A stretch of DNA of 64,000 nt, from assembly GCF_029395475.1 (NCBI RefSeq), contig NZ_CP113917.1:372001-436000 (forward strand), written 5' to 3'. Shown in pieces: positions 1 through 8,104 of the stretch (positions are counted from its first letter, which is position 1; each line of letters starts with the position of its first letter). The notes below the pieces were generated by a model. The model was given only the letters and a program-made list of their open reading frames with translations. It was not told where the DNA came from and did not search any database. The stretch comes from Bifidobacterium sp. ESL0775. Its GTDB lineage: Bacteria > Actinomycetota > Actinomycetes > Actinomycetales > Bifidobacteriaceae. The translations under genes were made by a program, and so were the position numbers.

Positions 1-182
1 CTCCCGTATTCCGTTGACATAGAGCGCTGGTTTTCGACACCGGCAACACTACATCTAGTGGTTAGGCAACGCGATACCTCTACATATAGTAATCGGTCGG
101 TCATGGCTCCGCTTGGCGGCACGCGGTATATTGCTGTGATGTATCTAACACAGGTGGCTTCTATGTTGCGCGGTTGACGTTT

Positions 183-353
183 ACGCCATAAATAAGCCGC
201 TGACCCCATCTGAGAGGCCCAAATGTGTCGCGAATGATTTCTTTCCATATAAATAGGCCGCTGGGGCAAGCTAAGAGGCCCGAATATGTCGCGGATAATT
301 TTTCCTGACAGATTCAGACCCCTTGGGTGAAGCCAGCGGCTTGTTTATGGCGT
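183..353. repeat. Long-range 20-bp inverted repeat enclosing the direct repeats
   Basis: The left arm at 183-202 (ACGCCATAAATAAGCCGCTG) matches the reverse complement of 334-353 with one mismatch. The arms are about 130 bp apart and enclose most of the two direct-repeat copies. The left arm overlaps the start of the first copy. The right arm ends 12 bp before the cscA stop codon, so a transcript leaving cscA could fold into a long stem here. A terminator-like or mobile-element origin is possible. Confidence 0.5.
188..308. repeat. Two-copy 61-bp imperfect direct repeat
   Basis: Two adjacent copies begin at 188 and 249. Each starts with ATAAATA(A/G)GCCGCTG and then shares GAGGCCC(A/G)AAT(G/A)TGTCGCG. 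The copies differ by scattered substitutions only. They lie downstream of the cscA stop, on the 3' side of the sucrose operon. No open frame is convincing in 1-365, so this stretch is read as non-coding. The role is unknown; a degenerate repeat element or a 3' processing region are both possible. Confidence 0.6.
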
Positions 354-365
354 GAACTGGTTAAT

Positions 366-1913
366 TTACTCCAGACCGATGCTCCTGATGTCATGCATGG
401 TCAGGCGCGTGGGGGTCAGGGTGCCGGACTCGGCGGAAAGGCGGATGGCGCGCGGGCCGTCGGACGGGTAGCTGTAGGAGCTCAGGACGTGGCGGCCATC
501 GTTGACGTAGACCTCGACCGAGCCGCGGTCGACGTAGACGCGCAATTTCAGCTCGTCGGCGTTGAGTTCCTCGTCGGTCAGTTTGGCGGCGCGGTAGCCC
601 CGGTCGCCGCGGGCGGCCGCTTGGCGATCGACGACCACGGTGCCGGCCTGCGCGTCGAAAGCGACATAGGTATAGGAGCCGTCAGGAGTGGCGTGGACCT
701 TCAGGCCGGCCCGCTCGGCGGTGGTGTGCTTCAGGTCGATGTCGAGCTCGACCTCCACGGCCTCCGCGTCCTCGTCCAGAAGGATCTCCTCGTTGGCCTC
801 AAGCGGGCGCGCGGAATGCTCGAAGGTGTTGATACGCAGTTTGTCGATTTCCGGCACCGGCACGGTGTGCAGGTCTCCGTCCTCGCCCAGGTAGCATTCG
901 CGCGGCAGCGTCATCTGCCCGCACCAGCCGTCGGATTGCATGGGCGCGTTCTCGCTGAAGGGGCTCATCCATCCGTACATGATGCGGCGGCCGTTGGTCT
1001 CAAAGGACTGGGGCGCATAGTAGTTGGCTCCGCAGTCGAGCAGGCGCAGCTCGGTCTCGGCCTTGAAGGGCTCGCCGGGTTTCCAGGTGCCGATCATGTA
1101 ACCGGCGTTGTTCTCGTTGCGGTTCATGTAGCCTTGTGATTTCGAGCCCATCGCGGAGAAGACGAGTACCCACTTGGTGTTGCCGTCCTTGTCCTTCAAG
1201 GGGAAGAAATCGGGGCACTCGAGCATGAACACGTCGGAATCCGGGTCATCGAACAATACGTATTGGAAGTCCCAGTTGGTTATGTCCTTTGAGGTGTAAA
1301 GCCAGATCTGTCCGTGGCCGTCGATGGTCGAGACGCCGTGGATCATCGTCCACACGCCGTCCTGCTTCCAGACCTTCGGGTCGCGGAAATGGTCCTTGGC
1401 CTTATCGAGCGGACAATCGACCACCATGCCGAGTTTCTTGAGCTTGGTGGCGTCATCGTTCTCGGCCACGGCCTCCATCTGCACCTGCCACTGGCCGTCG
1501 GAACTGTCCTTGCCGTTCATCCAGCGATGGCCGGTGTAATAGAAACGCAGTTTGCCGGCGTCGTCGATGACCGCGCATCCGGAGAAGACACCGTCTTTTT
1601 CCTCTTCGAGGCTAGGGGCCATGGCGATCGGGTCGCGGCGCCAGGAGACCATGTCGGTGCTGGAGACATGGCCCCAGTGCATCGGGCCCCACTGGGTGCC
1701 GTAGGGGTGCAGCTGGTAATAGACGTGCCAGCGGCCTTTGTAATAGCACAGGCCGTTCGGGTCGTTGATCCATCCGGCGTTCGAGGCGATGTGGAACTTG
1801 GGGTACCAGCGGTCCTCGCGTTCCAGCTCAAGCCCGTCGACGCTGGCCTCGGCCTTGGCGAGTTCCTCGTCATGGTTGCGGATCTCATGGTAAACGGGAT
1901 ATGTGGTGGTCAT
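366..1913 (-). CDS. cscA: GH32 beta-fructofuranosidase (sucrose / fructo-oligosaccharide hydrolase)
   Basis: This 515-residue enzyme hydrolyses terminal beta-fructosyl bonds in sucrose and short fructo-oligosaccharides. It has no signal peptide, so it should act in the cytoplasm on sugar brought in by the neighbouring permease. The GH32 landmarks are all present: WINDPNG at 48-54 with the nucleophile D51, RDPKVW with D178 as the transition-state stabiliser, and LECPDFF with the acid/base E232. A beta-sandwich tail follows from about residue 370. Length is normal for the family. It lies 26 bp downstream of the permease gene on the same strand, so the two are probably co-transcribed. The order cscA-cscB-LacI regulator matches known bifidobacterial sucrose loci. 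Exact substrate preference cannot be read from sequence. Confidence 0.93.
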   Translation of the reverse strand: MTTTYPVYHEIRNHDEELAKAEASVDGLELEREDRWYPKFHIASNAGWINDPNGLCYYKGRWHVYYQLHPYGTQWGPMHWGHVSSTDMVSWRRDPIAMAPSLEEEKDGVFSGCAVIDDAGKLRFYYTGHRWMNGKDSSDGQWQVQMEAVAENDDATKLKKLGMVVDCPLDKAKDHFRDPKVWKQDGVWTMIHGVSTIDGHGQIWLYTSKDITNWDFQYVLFDDPDSDVFMLECPDFFPLKDKDGNTKWVLVFSAMGSKSQGYMNRNENNAGYMIGTWKPGEPFKAETELRLLDCGANYYAPQSFETNGRRIMYGWMSPFSENAPMQSDGWCGQMTLPRECYLGEDGDLHTVPVPEIDKLRINTFEHSARPLEANEEILLDEDAEAVEVELDIDLKHTTAERAGLKVHATPDGSYTYVAFDAQAGTVVVDRQAAARGDRGYRAAKLTDEELNADELKLRVYVDRGSVEVYVNDGRHVLSSYSYPSDGPRAIRLSAESGTLTPTRLTMHDIRSIGLE

Positions 1914-1939
1914 CTTCGATGCCTTTCTTTTCCTTTATA

Positions 1940-3286
1940 TTAAGCGGGAATCTGCGCTTGATCCTGGTTCTTGGCCGCTTCCATCTTCTTGCGGTCCTTG
2001 ATACGGATGAACGGATCGCCGCCCACCTCCTGGTCGTCCTTCTTGATGATGAAGAAGCCATAGATCAACGCGAGGATGACGATGCCGGAGATGGTGAAGA
2101 AGGTCTTCTGCGGGCCGAGCGCGTCACGCAACGCACCCAACGGATGCGACATCAAAACCTGACCGACCTGCGAGGCGATCTGGAAACCGACCATATACAA
2201 TGTCGCCGATAGCTTCGTGTCGTAATGCAATGTGAAGTAACGGAAGACCGGCAGCATGAAGAGCGGGGTCTCGATCGCGTGGAACATCTTGACGAAGGAG
2301 ATCATCACCGGGTCGCGGAAGACGCCGCACAGGCCGATGCGCAGGAACATCACGCAGGTGCCGAGCAGCAGGGAGTTGCGTACGCCGATGTGGTCCATGA
2401 TGATCGGGACGACGCCCATCATGATGGATTCGCAGAACACCTCGCAGGCGTTCAACACGGAGTACCATTGCGCGCCTTGGTTGGGATCGGCGAAGAGGCT
2501 CTTGTAATAGCTCGGGAACATCTGCTGGTCGAAGACGGTGTAGAAGGTGTTGGTGAAGATCACGAAGATGATCAGGAGCCACAGCGAGCCCATCGTGAGC
2601 ACGGAGACCATTTCCTTGACGGTCGGGTTGGTGCGCGGCGCGTTCGGGTCGGCCTCTTTCTTGAGCTCTTCTTTTTGCTCCTCAGGACGCCAGAAGAGGT
2701 AGACGCACAGCATGCCGAGGCCGAAGACCGAACCGAGCCAGAAGTTGTACATCATGCTCTTGTTGAACAGGAAGCCGGCGACGAGGGCCACGATGGCGTA
2801 GCCGAAGGAGCCCCATGCGCGGGACTGGCCGTATTCGAAGCCGAACTTGCGGCTGTAGCGTTCGGTGAGCGCCTCGACCAGCGAGCAGCCGGCCATGAAG
2901 CCTGCGGAAAGCACGACGGAGCCGATCAGGACGCCGATGAACTTGGTGGTGCCGCCGGCCTTGAGCATAGGGGTGTAGATGAACTGCGCGAACGGGCCGA
3001 CGAAGGCCGCGATGCAGGAGATCACGATAACCAAGCGGCGCTTGATGCCCAGGTTGTCCTGGATGACGCCGTAGACGAACATGATGATGAGGGTGACCAG
3101 CGAGTTGGCGGAGTAGATGTCGCCTTGCTGGGCCGCGGTCATTCCGAGGCCCTTCGGTTCCGGGCTTGTCAGCCAGATTGAGAAGAAGGACCACCAAATG
3201 CCCCACGAGCAGAAGAACATGAAAATACCCGCGGAACTCTCAAGATAGGAGGGGTTCCGATAGGTCCTGGCGCCATTGATTGCCAT
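1940..3286 (-). CDS. cscB: MFS oligosaccharide:H+ symporter (sucrose permease type)
   Basis: This is a 12-helix major facilitator of the LacY/CscB type that should import sucrose or short fructo-oligosaccharides with protons. Helix 1 carries FMFFCSWGIWWSFFSIWL, and the central cytoplasmic loop is charged (EEQKEELKKEADP). The longest frame opens with a GTG at 3295, but I chose the ATG at 3286 because AAAGG lies about 8 nt upstream and the protein then begins MAINGARTY. It is the first gene of a two-gene operon with cscA. The LacI-type palindrome at 3399-3436 lies about 110 bp upstream, so repression by the adjacent LacI protein is likely. Sucrose as substrate is inferred from the GH32 neighbour. 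Confidence 0.88.
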   Translation of the reverse strand: MAINGARTYRNPSYLESSAGIFMFFCSWGIWWSFFSIWLTSPEPKGLGMTAAQQGDIYSANSLVTLIIMFVYGVIQDNLGIKRRLVIVISCIAAFVGPFAQFIYTPMLKAGGTTKFIGVLIGSVVLSAGFMAGCSLVEALTERYSRKFGFEYGQSRAWGSFGYAIVALVAGFLFNKSMMYNFWLGSVFGLGMLCVYLFWRPEEQKEELKKEADPNAPRTNPTVKEMVSVLTMGSLWLLIIFVIFTNTFYTVFDQQMFPSYYKSLFADPNQGAQWYSVLNACEVFCESIMMGVVPIIMDHIGVRNSLLLGTCVMFLRIGLCGVFRDPVMISFVKMFHAIETPLFMLPVFRYFTLHYDTKLSATLYMVGFQIASQVGQVLMSHPLGALRDALGPQKTFFTISGIVILALIYGFFIIKKDDQEVGGDPFIRIKDRKKMEAAKNQDQAQIPA

Positions 3287-3398
3287 GATCGTCACCTTTC
3301 TTTCTGGTGCCGCTGCCGCGCGGCATCTTCTTTTTTACTGCTGCCCTTGCTGATTTCTGCGGCATTGCCCTGAGCAAGAAACTGCTAGCAATATAGAA

Positions 3399-3436
3399 CG
3401 AGAAACGATTTACGTCAAATTGTAAATCGTTTCTCG
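3399..3436. promoter_or_regulatory. Double LacI-type operator palindrome upstream of cscBA
   Basis: A perfect 15-bp inverted repeat (CGAGAAACGATTTAC ... GTAAATCGTTTCTCG) has an 8-nt spacer. Each arm contains AAACGATTT, which resembles a complete LacI-family operator with a central CG, so this may be two operators in opposite orientation. Their centres (about 3406.5 and 3428.5) are 22 bp apart, roughly two helical turns, so bound dimers would lie on the same face. It sits upstream of cscB and downstream of the regulator gene. Confidence 0.8.
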
Positions 3437-3545
3437 CGTTTTCAGATAAATGAAGGTTATCGGTTTAAACTAAGTTAGCTAATTTGCTGTATTTATTATT
3501 GTGTGCGTATTTCAGGTGATGTGCCATCGCCAAGTTTGGCGCAAG

Positions 3546-4607
3546 TCAGGCCGTCATGGAGCCACGGCCGGCCACTGAACCGCGTTCGAGCAAGGTGCAA
3601 CGGATATGCACCGGGCTGGGCGCGTCAAGAGCGGGGATTTCGGCGGCGGGTTTCTCGCTGTTGGCCGGAGCCAGGTCACGGTTCTCAATCATCGAGACCA
3701 GCTTGCGCGCGCCCCAATAGCCCATTTCGTAATGGGGCAGGGCGATGGTGGTCGGCTGTGGTTCGAAGGTCTCGGCGATGATGCGGTTGTTGTCGATGCC
3801 GACCACGGAGATGTCGCGGCCGATTTCCAGATCACGCTGCGCGGCGCATTGGTAGACGTACCAGGTGCGGGCGTCGTTGAAGCAGAAGAAGGCGTCGGGG
3901 TGTTTGCGCTCGAAAAGGTCGGAGACGGCCTGGAGCGCGCCGCCGTTTTTGCCCACGCCGACAACCAGGTCCGGATCAATGTGACGACCGGCATCTTTGA
4001 AGGCTTTTTGATAGCCTTTCAGACGCAAAGATTCCGCGAGCAGGCCTTCATTGCAGCCGATGTAGGCGATGCGTTTGGCTCCGGAATTGATGAGGTACGT
4101 GGTGGCGTCGTAGCCCGTGGCGACCTCGTCGGGGACGATGCATGGCACGCGCTTGTCGGATGAGGTGGCGTCGATGAGCACGGTGTGCTCGCGCGCCAAT
4201 GACTGCGGAACACTTGAGATTCTGTCATACATTTTGGCGTAAAGATAGCCATCGACGCCGTATCGTTTGAGCGCCGCGATCTCGCTGGCTTCGTCGGCCT
4301 CGCCATCGGTGTTGACCAACAGCATCATGTAGCCCAGTTCGCTTGCGGCGTCCTGCGCGCCCAGGATCATCTCGCCGGCGTAAGGGGTGGTGGCGATTTC
4401 CTCGCTGATGAAGCCGATGGTGTGCGTGCGGCTGGTACGTAGCGAGCGCGCCAGCGGATTGGGTCGATAGCCCATTTCCCTTGCGGTTTCGCGGATGTGC
4501 TCGGCAAGCTCCTTCTTGACGTGCCCGTCCTCGCGGTGGTTCAGCGCCATGGAAACAGCGGTCACCGATGCCCCGGCCGCTTTGGCCACCTCTTTGATTG
4601 TCGTCAT
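3546..4607 (-). CDS. cscR: LacI-family transcriptional regulator of the sucrose locus
   Basis: This 353-residue protein has a LacI helix-turn-helix at residues 2-22 (TIKEVAKAAGASVTAVSMAL) and a hinge with LARSLRTSRTHTIGFI. A periplasmic-binding-protein-like sugar domain follows to about residue 330. It probably represses cscBA by binding the palindrome at 3399-3436 and releases on binding a sugar or sugar phosphate. It is transcribed in the same direction as cscBA but about 260 bp upstream, with the operator between them. The ATG at 4607 places the helix-turn-helix at the normal distance from the N-terminus. No strong Shine-Dalgarno is visible. Naming the target is inference from position. 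Confidence 0.88.
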   Translation of the reverse strand: MTTIKEVAKAAGASVTAVSMALNHREDGHVKKELAEHIRETAREMGYRPNPLARSLRTSRTHTIGFISEEIATTPYAGEMILGAQDAASELGYMMLLVNTDGEADEASEIAALKRYGVDGYLYAKMYDRISSVPQSLAREHTVLIDATSSDKRVPCIVPDEVATGYDATTYLINSGAKRIAYIGCNEGLLAESLRLKGYQKAFKDAGRHIDPDLVVGVGKNGGALQAVSDLFERKHPDAFFCFNDARTWYVYQCAAQRDLEIGRDISVVGIDNNRIIAETFEPQPTTIALPHYEMGYWGARKLVSMIENRDLAPANSEKPAAEIPALDAPSPVHIRCTLLERGSVAGRGSMTA

Positions 4608-4741
4608 TCTTCACATGCTATCTCTCACCCGTGATTCGGCCATACCGCTACGCCGACAAAGAGCAATGTTGATAGTGCGGGCGGCGGATTATATATTGGA
4701 TGTAGTTGGAGCTGTAATTAGCGTGATTGTGAGGAGCGGAT

Positions 4742-5101
4742 ATGGTCTGGCCTTGGATGCATTTGATTGTCGGAGTGGTGTTGATTATCGCGGTGGCCGC
4801 GGGGCTGCTGGGGCCGGAGAAAGGCACCAAGATCTGGGCGATGATTGCCCGCGTTTGCTATATCCTCATTATCCTGAGCGGTGTGCTGATGATCGTGCAC
4901 GCCTGGCACCGCAATCCGGTGCTGCTTATCGTCAAGCTCGTTCTGGCGCTTGCGATGATCGCGTTCGCCGAAATCGGTTTCGCCAAGAAAAGCAAGGGCG
5001 CCGCAACGGCTGTGGCCATCTGGGTGCCGATTGCGCTCGCCGTTGTCGTCGCGGTGCTTGGTTTCGTGCTGACTGGTGGTTTCCCAATCATCATGAAGTA
5101 G
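4742..5101 (+). CDS. Small four-helix membrane protein, DUF1516/YisL-like
   Basis: The 119-residue product is almost wholly hydrophobic, with four predicted helices at about 5-24, 32-53, 59-76 and 88-110. The pattern HLIVGVVLII...MIARVCYILIILSGVLMI resembles the UPF0344/YisL (DUF1516) family of small membrane proteins, whose function is not known. GAGGAGC lies 7 nt upstream of the ATG. It is divergent from the LacI gene and stands alone before tRNA-Lys. The family call is from memory of the motif pattern and could be wrong; the membrane topology is clear. Confidence 0.7.
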   Translation: MVWPWMHLIVGVVLIIAVAAGLLGPEKGTKIWAMIARVCYILIILSGVLMIVHAWHRNPVLLIVKLVLALAMIAFAEIGFAKKSKGAATAVAIWVPIALAVVVAVLGFVLTGGFPIIMK

Positions 5102-5141
5102 TTGAGGCGGGTTGAAGCCGATTTGCGACACGCAAAACCCG

Positions 5142-5170
5142 ATACACAAATCGAGAAGTGATTGTATAAT
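5142..5170 (+). promoter_or_regulatory. Promoter of tRNA-Lys
   Basis: A consensus -10 box TATAAT lies at 5165-5170, with its downstream edge 11 bp from the first base of the tRNA. The region 17 bp further upstream (ATACAC) is only a weak -35 match. Position and the perfect -10 make this the likely tRNA promoter. Confidence 0.5.
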
Positions 5171-5181
5171 GAAGATTTGTT

Positions 5182-5254
5182 GCCCCTCTGGCTCAATGGT
5201 TAGAGCAGCGTCCTTTTAAGTCGTGGGTTGTGGGTTCGAGTCCCACGGGGGGCA
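5182..5254 (+). tRNA. tRNA-Lys (anticodon TTT)
   Basis: The 73-nt cloverleaf has acceptor GCCCCTC/GGGGGGC, D stem GCTC/GAGC and anticodon loop CTTTTAA with anticodon TTT at 5215-5217. The T arm is GTGGG-TTCGAGT-CCCAC with discriminator A. CCA is not encoded. The anticodon stem GCGTC/GTCGT has a T-T mismatch at its fourth pair. A rho-independent terminator follows at 5262. Confidence 0.93.
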
Positions 5255-5261
5255 CAAGTAA

Positions 5262-5287
5262 GGTACCGTCGTTTGGCGGTGCCTTTT
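5262..5287 (+). terminator. Rho-independent terminator of tRNA-Lys
   Basis: The stem GGTACCG/CGGTGCC (5262-5268 with 5277-5283) has one G-T pair. It is followed by TTTTCGTTTTT. Confidence 0.75.
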
Positions 5288-5322
5288 CGTTTTTGGACCT
5301 CCGGCAATGTTTGAAATCCGTA

Positions 5323-5353
5323 GGGCCGGTACCCGATAAATCGGATACCGGCC
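5323..5353. other. Strong isolated hairpin
   Basis: GGGCCGGTA (5323-5331) pairs with TACCGGCCC (5345-5353), and CCGAT/ATCGG extends the stem inside after one mismatch. No T-run follows on the plus strand. It lies between the tRNA-Lys terminator and a small gene at 5618. It could be an mRNA structure, a processing site or a repeat remnant. The open frame covering 5230-5607 overlaps the tRNA and the terminator and has no plausible start, so I read 5288-5617 as non-coding. Confidence 0.5.
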
Positions 5354-5617
5354 CGCGGCTTAACAGAAAGGACTATGCAAAAGCCCTATCGGCTTGGCAT
5401 CATCTGCTAAAGCTTTATTTGCCCGACTTTAATGTGCAGACGAATGGTGTGCCAATCGATAAATATATTATAGCGCATATTCTGGATTCGGCTCTTGATA
5501 TGCTGGATTCATCGCCGAATCCCATATGGTGTGGGCCGAAGCGATCGTATGGGCTGCCCGGCTCATACGCCGTAGCCGCGTCCAACGTGGCGCGGCCTAA
5601 CAGATAAGGCATTTATT

Positions 5618-5788
5618 ATGCCGAATGCACCGAAAGGACCAAGTAAAAACAACTATTTGCGGGAGTTCATCGCGACGATTCTTGCCGTCTTTGTTGTAAA
5701 GGCGGACAACATCATCGTCGACATCGTATTGGTGGCCGTTACCGGCTATCTGGTGATGATGGATTTCCGCGATAGGCGCGATTTCTGA
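5618..5788 (+). CDS. Small hypothetical membrane protein (56 aa)
   Basis: This short frame starts at an ATG preceded by ATAAGG with 8 nt spacing. It encodes a basic, proline-containing N-terminus (MPNAPKGPSKNNYLREF) and two short hydrophobic stretches (about 18-27 and 31-47). The tail is charged (DFRDRRDF), as expected of a one- or two-helix membrane protein. It ends about 10 bp before a strong hairpin terminator. I do not recognise the family. Evidence for translation is the ribosome-binding site, the terminator position and the amphipathic layout; comparison with relatives is lacking. Confidence 0.45.
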   Translation: MPNAPKGPSKNNYLREFIATILAVFVVKADNIIVDIVLVAVTGYLVMMDFRDRRDF

Positions 5789-5798
5789 TTGGTAAAAA

Positions 5799-5821
5799 CC
5801 TGCCCGTGCAGTTCGGGCAGG
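5799..5821. terminator. Bidirectional terminator
   Basis: The perfect stem CCTGCCCG/CGGGCAGG has a 7-nt loop. An A-rich flank (TAAAAA) lies on the left and CCTTTCC on the right, so it can serve the plus-strand small gene and the minus-strand glycosyltransferase that converge here. Confidence 0.65.
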
Positions 5822-5845
5822 GCCTTTCCTGTGTATGGCAAAAGT

Positions 5846-6883
5846 TTAGTTAAATCCGATGATGTTTTCAGCTACGTTGTAGCCCATGCGGATGATCCAG
5901 CGGCCTACCGAGCCTGGGAGGTTGATGGCGCGGGACGGCAGCTGGCGGCGCACGTCGCGCGCGATGCGTGGCGAGACGGCCCGCTGGTTCTCCCAGAGTT
6001 CGCGCTTGATCTGGTAGTTCGCAGGGTTGCGCGAGAGGATGAGGAAGACGCTGGCCACCACGGACTCGATGGAGAGGAAGTGGATCATATAGCGGTAGAG
6101 GCCGTCGGGAACGGTGCCGCGCTCGGGGGTGGCGGCGACCATCGCGCGGTTGACGCGCACGAGCTGGTCCACTCGCCGGATCATCACGTCGGTCTGCACG
6201 CTTTGCCCGTCGCGGCCAATGAAGTAGTGGTAGAGCGGCGTGCTCACGTACATCAGCGATTTGACCCAGGGGAACGGCTGGTAGGCGTAGATGAAATCGA
6301 CGTAGAACGTGTGCTCGGGCAGCTGGGTCTGGGCCTGCCGCAGGACTTCGGTGCGGAAAATGAGCGCGTGCATGATCATGTATTGCGCGATGCCGAAATG
6401 CTTGAGATCGTCCCAATCCAGGCGCCTGTCCGCGTCCATCACGCTGTCGAATTTCACGACGTGCTTGCGTTTTTTGCCGACCTTGTCGTAGACATAATCG
6501 GTGACGAACATGTCGATGGGTTCGCTGGCCTCGCGCTGTTTACGCATTACATCCATGAGCTGTTCCAGCGATTGCGCGCCCACCCAATCGTCGGCGTCGA
6601 CGACCTTCAGGTACATGCCTAAAGCGTTGGCGATGCCGGTGTTGACCGCGCCGCCGTGCCCTTTGTTGGTCTGGTGGATGACGCGGATGATGCCGGGCTT
6701 TGTCGCCGCGAGCCGGTCCGCGAGTTCTGGGGTGCCGTCGGATGAGCCGTCGTCGACGATCAGCACTTCGATGTCGTCGCTGTCGGGGTTGGCGGTCAGC
6801 GATGAGACGCAACGCTCGAGGTAGGTGTCCATATTGAACGCGGGTACCACGAAGGTGAGCGTTTTCGAGCTAGTGTGCGGCAT
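5846..6883 (-). CDS. Family 2 glycosyltransferase
   Basis: This 345-residue GT-A enzyme should transfer a sugar from a nucleotide-sugar donor at the cytoplasmic face. It has the GT2 start FVVPAFNMDTYLERCV (11-26), the nucleotide-binding VDDGSSDG at 43-50, the acceptor-side GHGGAVNTGI and the metal-binding VDADDW at 95-100. The C-terminal third has no confident membrane helix. The gene stands alone on its strand between a terminator and a TetR gene, far from the main polysaccharide cluster at 22-42 kb. The acceptor is unknown; teichoic-acid-like or exopolysaccharide roles are possible. Confidence 0.85.
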   Translation of the reverse strand: MPHTSSKTLTFVVPAFNMDTYLERCVSSLTANPDSDDIEVLIVDDGSSDGTPELADRLAATKPGIIRVIHQTNKGHGGAVNTGIANALGMYLKVVDADDWVGAQSLEQLMDVMRKQREASEPIDMFVTDYVYDKVGKKRKHVVKFDSVMDADRRLDWDDLKHFGIAQYMIMHALIFRTEVLRQAQTQLPEHTFYVDFIYAYQPFPWVKSLMYVSTPLYHYFIGRDGQSVQTDVMIRRVDQLVRVNRAMVAATPERGTVPDGLYRYMIHFLSIESVVASVFLILSRNPANYQIKRELWENQRAVSPRIARDVRRQLPSRAINLPGSVGRWIIRMGYNVAENIIGFN

Positions 6884-7127
6884 AGTTCCTCGTTATTGGA
6901 ATTCGCCGCGTTGGTGCGGTGAACAAGCCCAATTTACCATGTAATCTCGAGAATGGAGGGTGCGGGCGCATGAATTGCGCCACTTTTATCGTAAGTTGCG
7001 CAAAAGTATTATTAGATGAATTCTTTATCGGTGCTTGATTTATTTGCTGCCCACGGCTTCCAAGGTTTTCGGCTTTAGGGACGGTTAAATTTTGGCGTTC
7101 GCGCTTTACTTTTTTCAGCGGCGCATG

Positions 7128-7859
7128 TTATTCGTTCGTATTGGCGCCATCGATGTCGTTGTCGGCGTCATCGTTGCTGCCGGCGTCTTTGACGTCTTCG
7201 GCTTGATCGTTGTTGCCATCGGCTGAGGCGTTCAAATCGTTCTCGAACTGCAGTTTCGGCTTGGCTTCTAGGCGAGAAAGCCCATGCCAGGCGAGGTTGA
7301 CGATATGCGCGGCAAGCTGTTCCTTGTCGATTTTCTTCTGGTTCGCGGCCCAATACTGGCCGGTGAAAACGGTCATGCCCACGAGCATCTGCGCGTAATA
7401 CGGCACGCCTTTCGCGGGCAGCTTGTGCTGCTTGAACGCTTTGGTGAGGATCTCCTCGACGCGCAAACTCACGTCGCCCAGCAGCGAGCTGAACGAGCCG
7501 GCCGGGTCGGTGCTGGGGGAGTCGCGCACGAGCACGTTGAAGCCCTCTGAGTTCTCCTCTATATACGTCAGCAGTGCCAGCGCGGTGCGTTCCACGATTT
7601 GGCGCGGATGGGTGTCGCCTGCGGAAAGCGCGTCGATCAACGTGCTCGTCAGCTTCTGCATCTCACGGTCGACGATGACGGCGTACAACCCTTCCTTGCC
7701 TCCGAAATGCTCGTAAACGATCGGCTTCGAGACTTTCGCGGCGGCCGCGATCTCCTCCACGCTCACCGCTTCGTAGCCTTTGGCGGCGAAAAGCCCGCGG
7801 CCGACGGTGATGAGCTGTTCCCGGCGCTGGTACGAGGTCATTCTGGAAGCATTCGACAT
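7128..7859 (-). CDS. TetR-family transcriptional regulator
   Basis: The 243-residue protein (start MSNASRMTSYQ) carries the N-terminal TetR domain. The helix-turn-helix at 33-54 reads VEEIAAAAKVSKPIVYEHFGGK and is followed by a ligand-binding region and an acidic, low-complexity tail rich in D, N and A (about 205-243). A longer frame to 8042 exists, but it would read through an 84-bp palindrome and has no bacterial-looking N-terminus, so I reject it. A start at 7841 (MTSYQ) is also possible. The palindrome at 7876-7959 just upstream is a candidate autoregulatory operator. Ligand and targets are unknown. ftsY is divergent on the other side. Confidence 0.85.
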   Translation of the reverse strand: MSNASRMTSYQRREQLITVGRGLFAAKGYEAVSVEEIAAAAKVSKPIVYEHFGGKEGLYAVIVDREMQKLTSTLIDALSAGDTHPRQIVERTALALLTYIEENSEGFNVLVRDSPSTDPAGSFSSLLGDVSLRVEEILTKAFKQHKLPAKGVPYYAQMLVGMTVFTGQYWAANQKKIDKEQLAAHIVNLAWHGLSRLEAKPKLQFENDLNASADGNNDQAEDVKDAGSNDDADNDIDGANTNE

Positions 7860-7875
7860 AGTTATATTGTATGTG

Positions 7876-7959
7876 ACGCACACCCAAACGGCGGTATTTG
7901 AAATGGGGCCGGCCTGACTCCAAGGCTCTGATTTCAAATACCCCAGGTTGGGTGTGCGT
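7876..7959. promoter_or_regulatory. 84-bp two-step palindrome upstream of the TetR gene
   Basis: The outer arms ACGCACACCCAA (7876-7887) and TTGGGTGTGCGT (7948-7959) are perfect inverted repeats. The inner arms GGTATTTGAAAT (7893-7904) and ATTTCAAATACC (7931-7942) are too. Five unpaired bases separate the arms on each side, and 26 bases form the centre. It starts 16 bp upstream of the TetR start codon. It may be a paired operator site, an mRNA leader hairpin or a small inverted-repeat element. Confidence 0.7.
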
Positions 7960-8104
7960 TTGTGTCGGCTTCTCATCAAGCAGCGGTTAGTGAATCGACT
8001 TTGCAAAATGGCAAGCATTCTAAATTCAATGATGTAATACAAGTGTATTTCAGTGGATTTCGATGTAGGCTTGTTGCGTCGCGCCTCGCCAATAATCTTG
8101 AAGC

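Noticed and set aside
5230..5607. Open frame of 125 codons downstream of tRNA-Lys
   Set aside because: Its start lies inside the tRNA and it reads through the tRNA terminator. No alternative start has a ribosome-binding site and the composition is not protein-like at either end.
7860..8042. N-terminal extension of the TetR frame
   Set aside because: It would translate through the 84-bp palindrome. The regulator domain begins right after the internal start at 7859.
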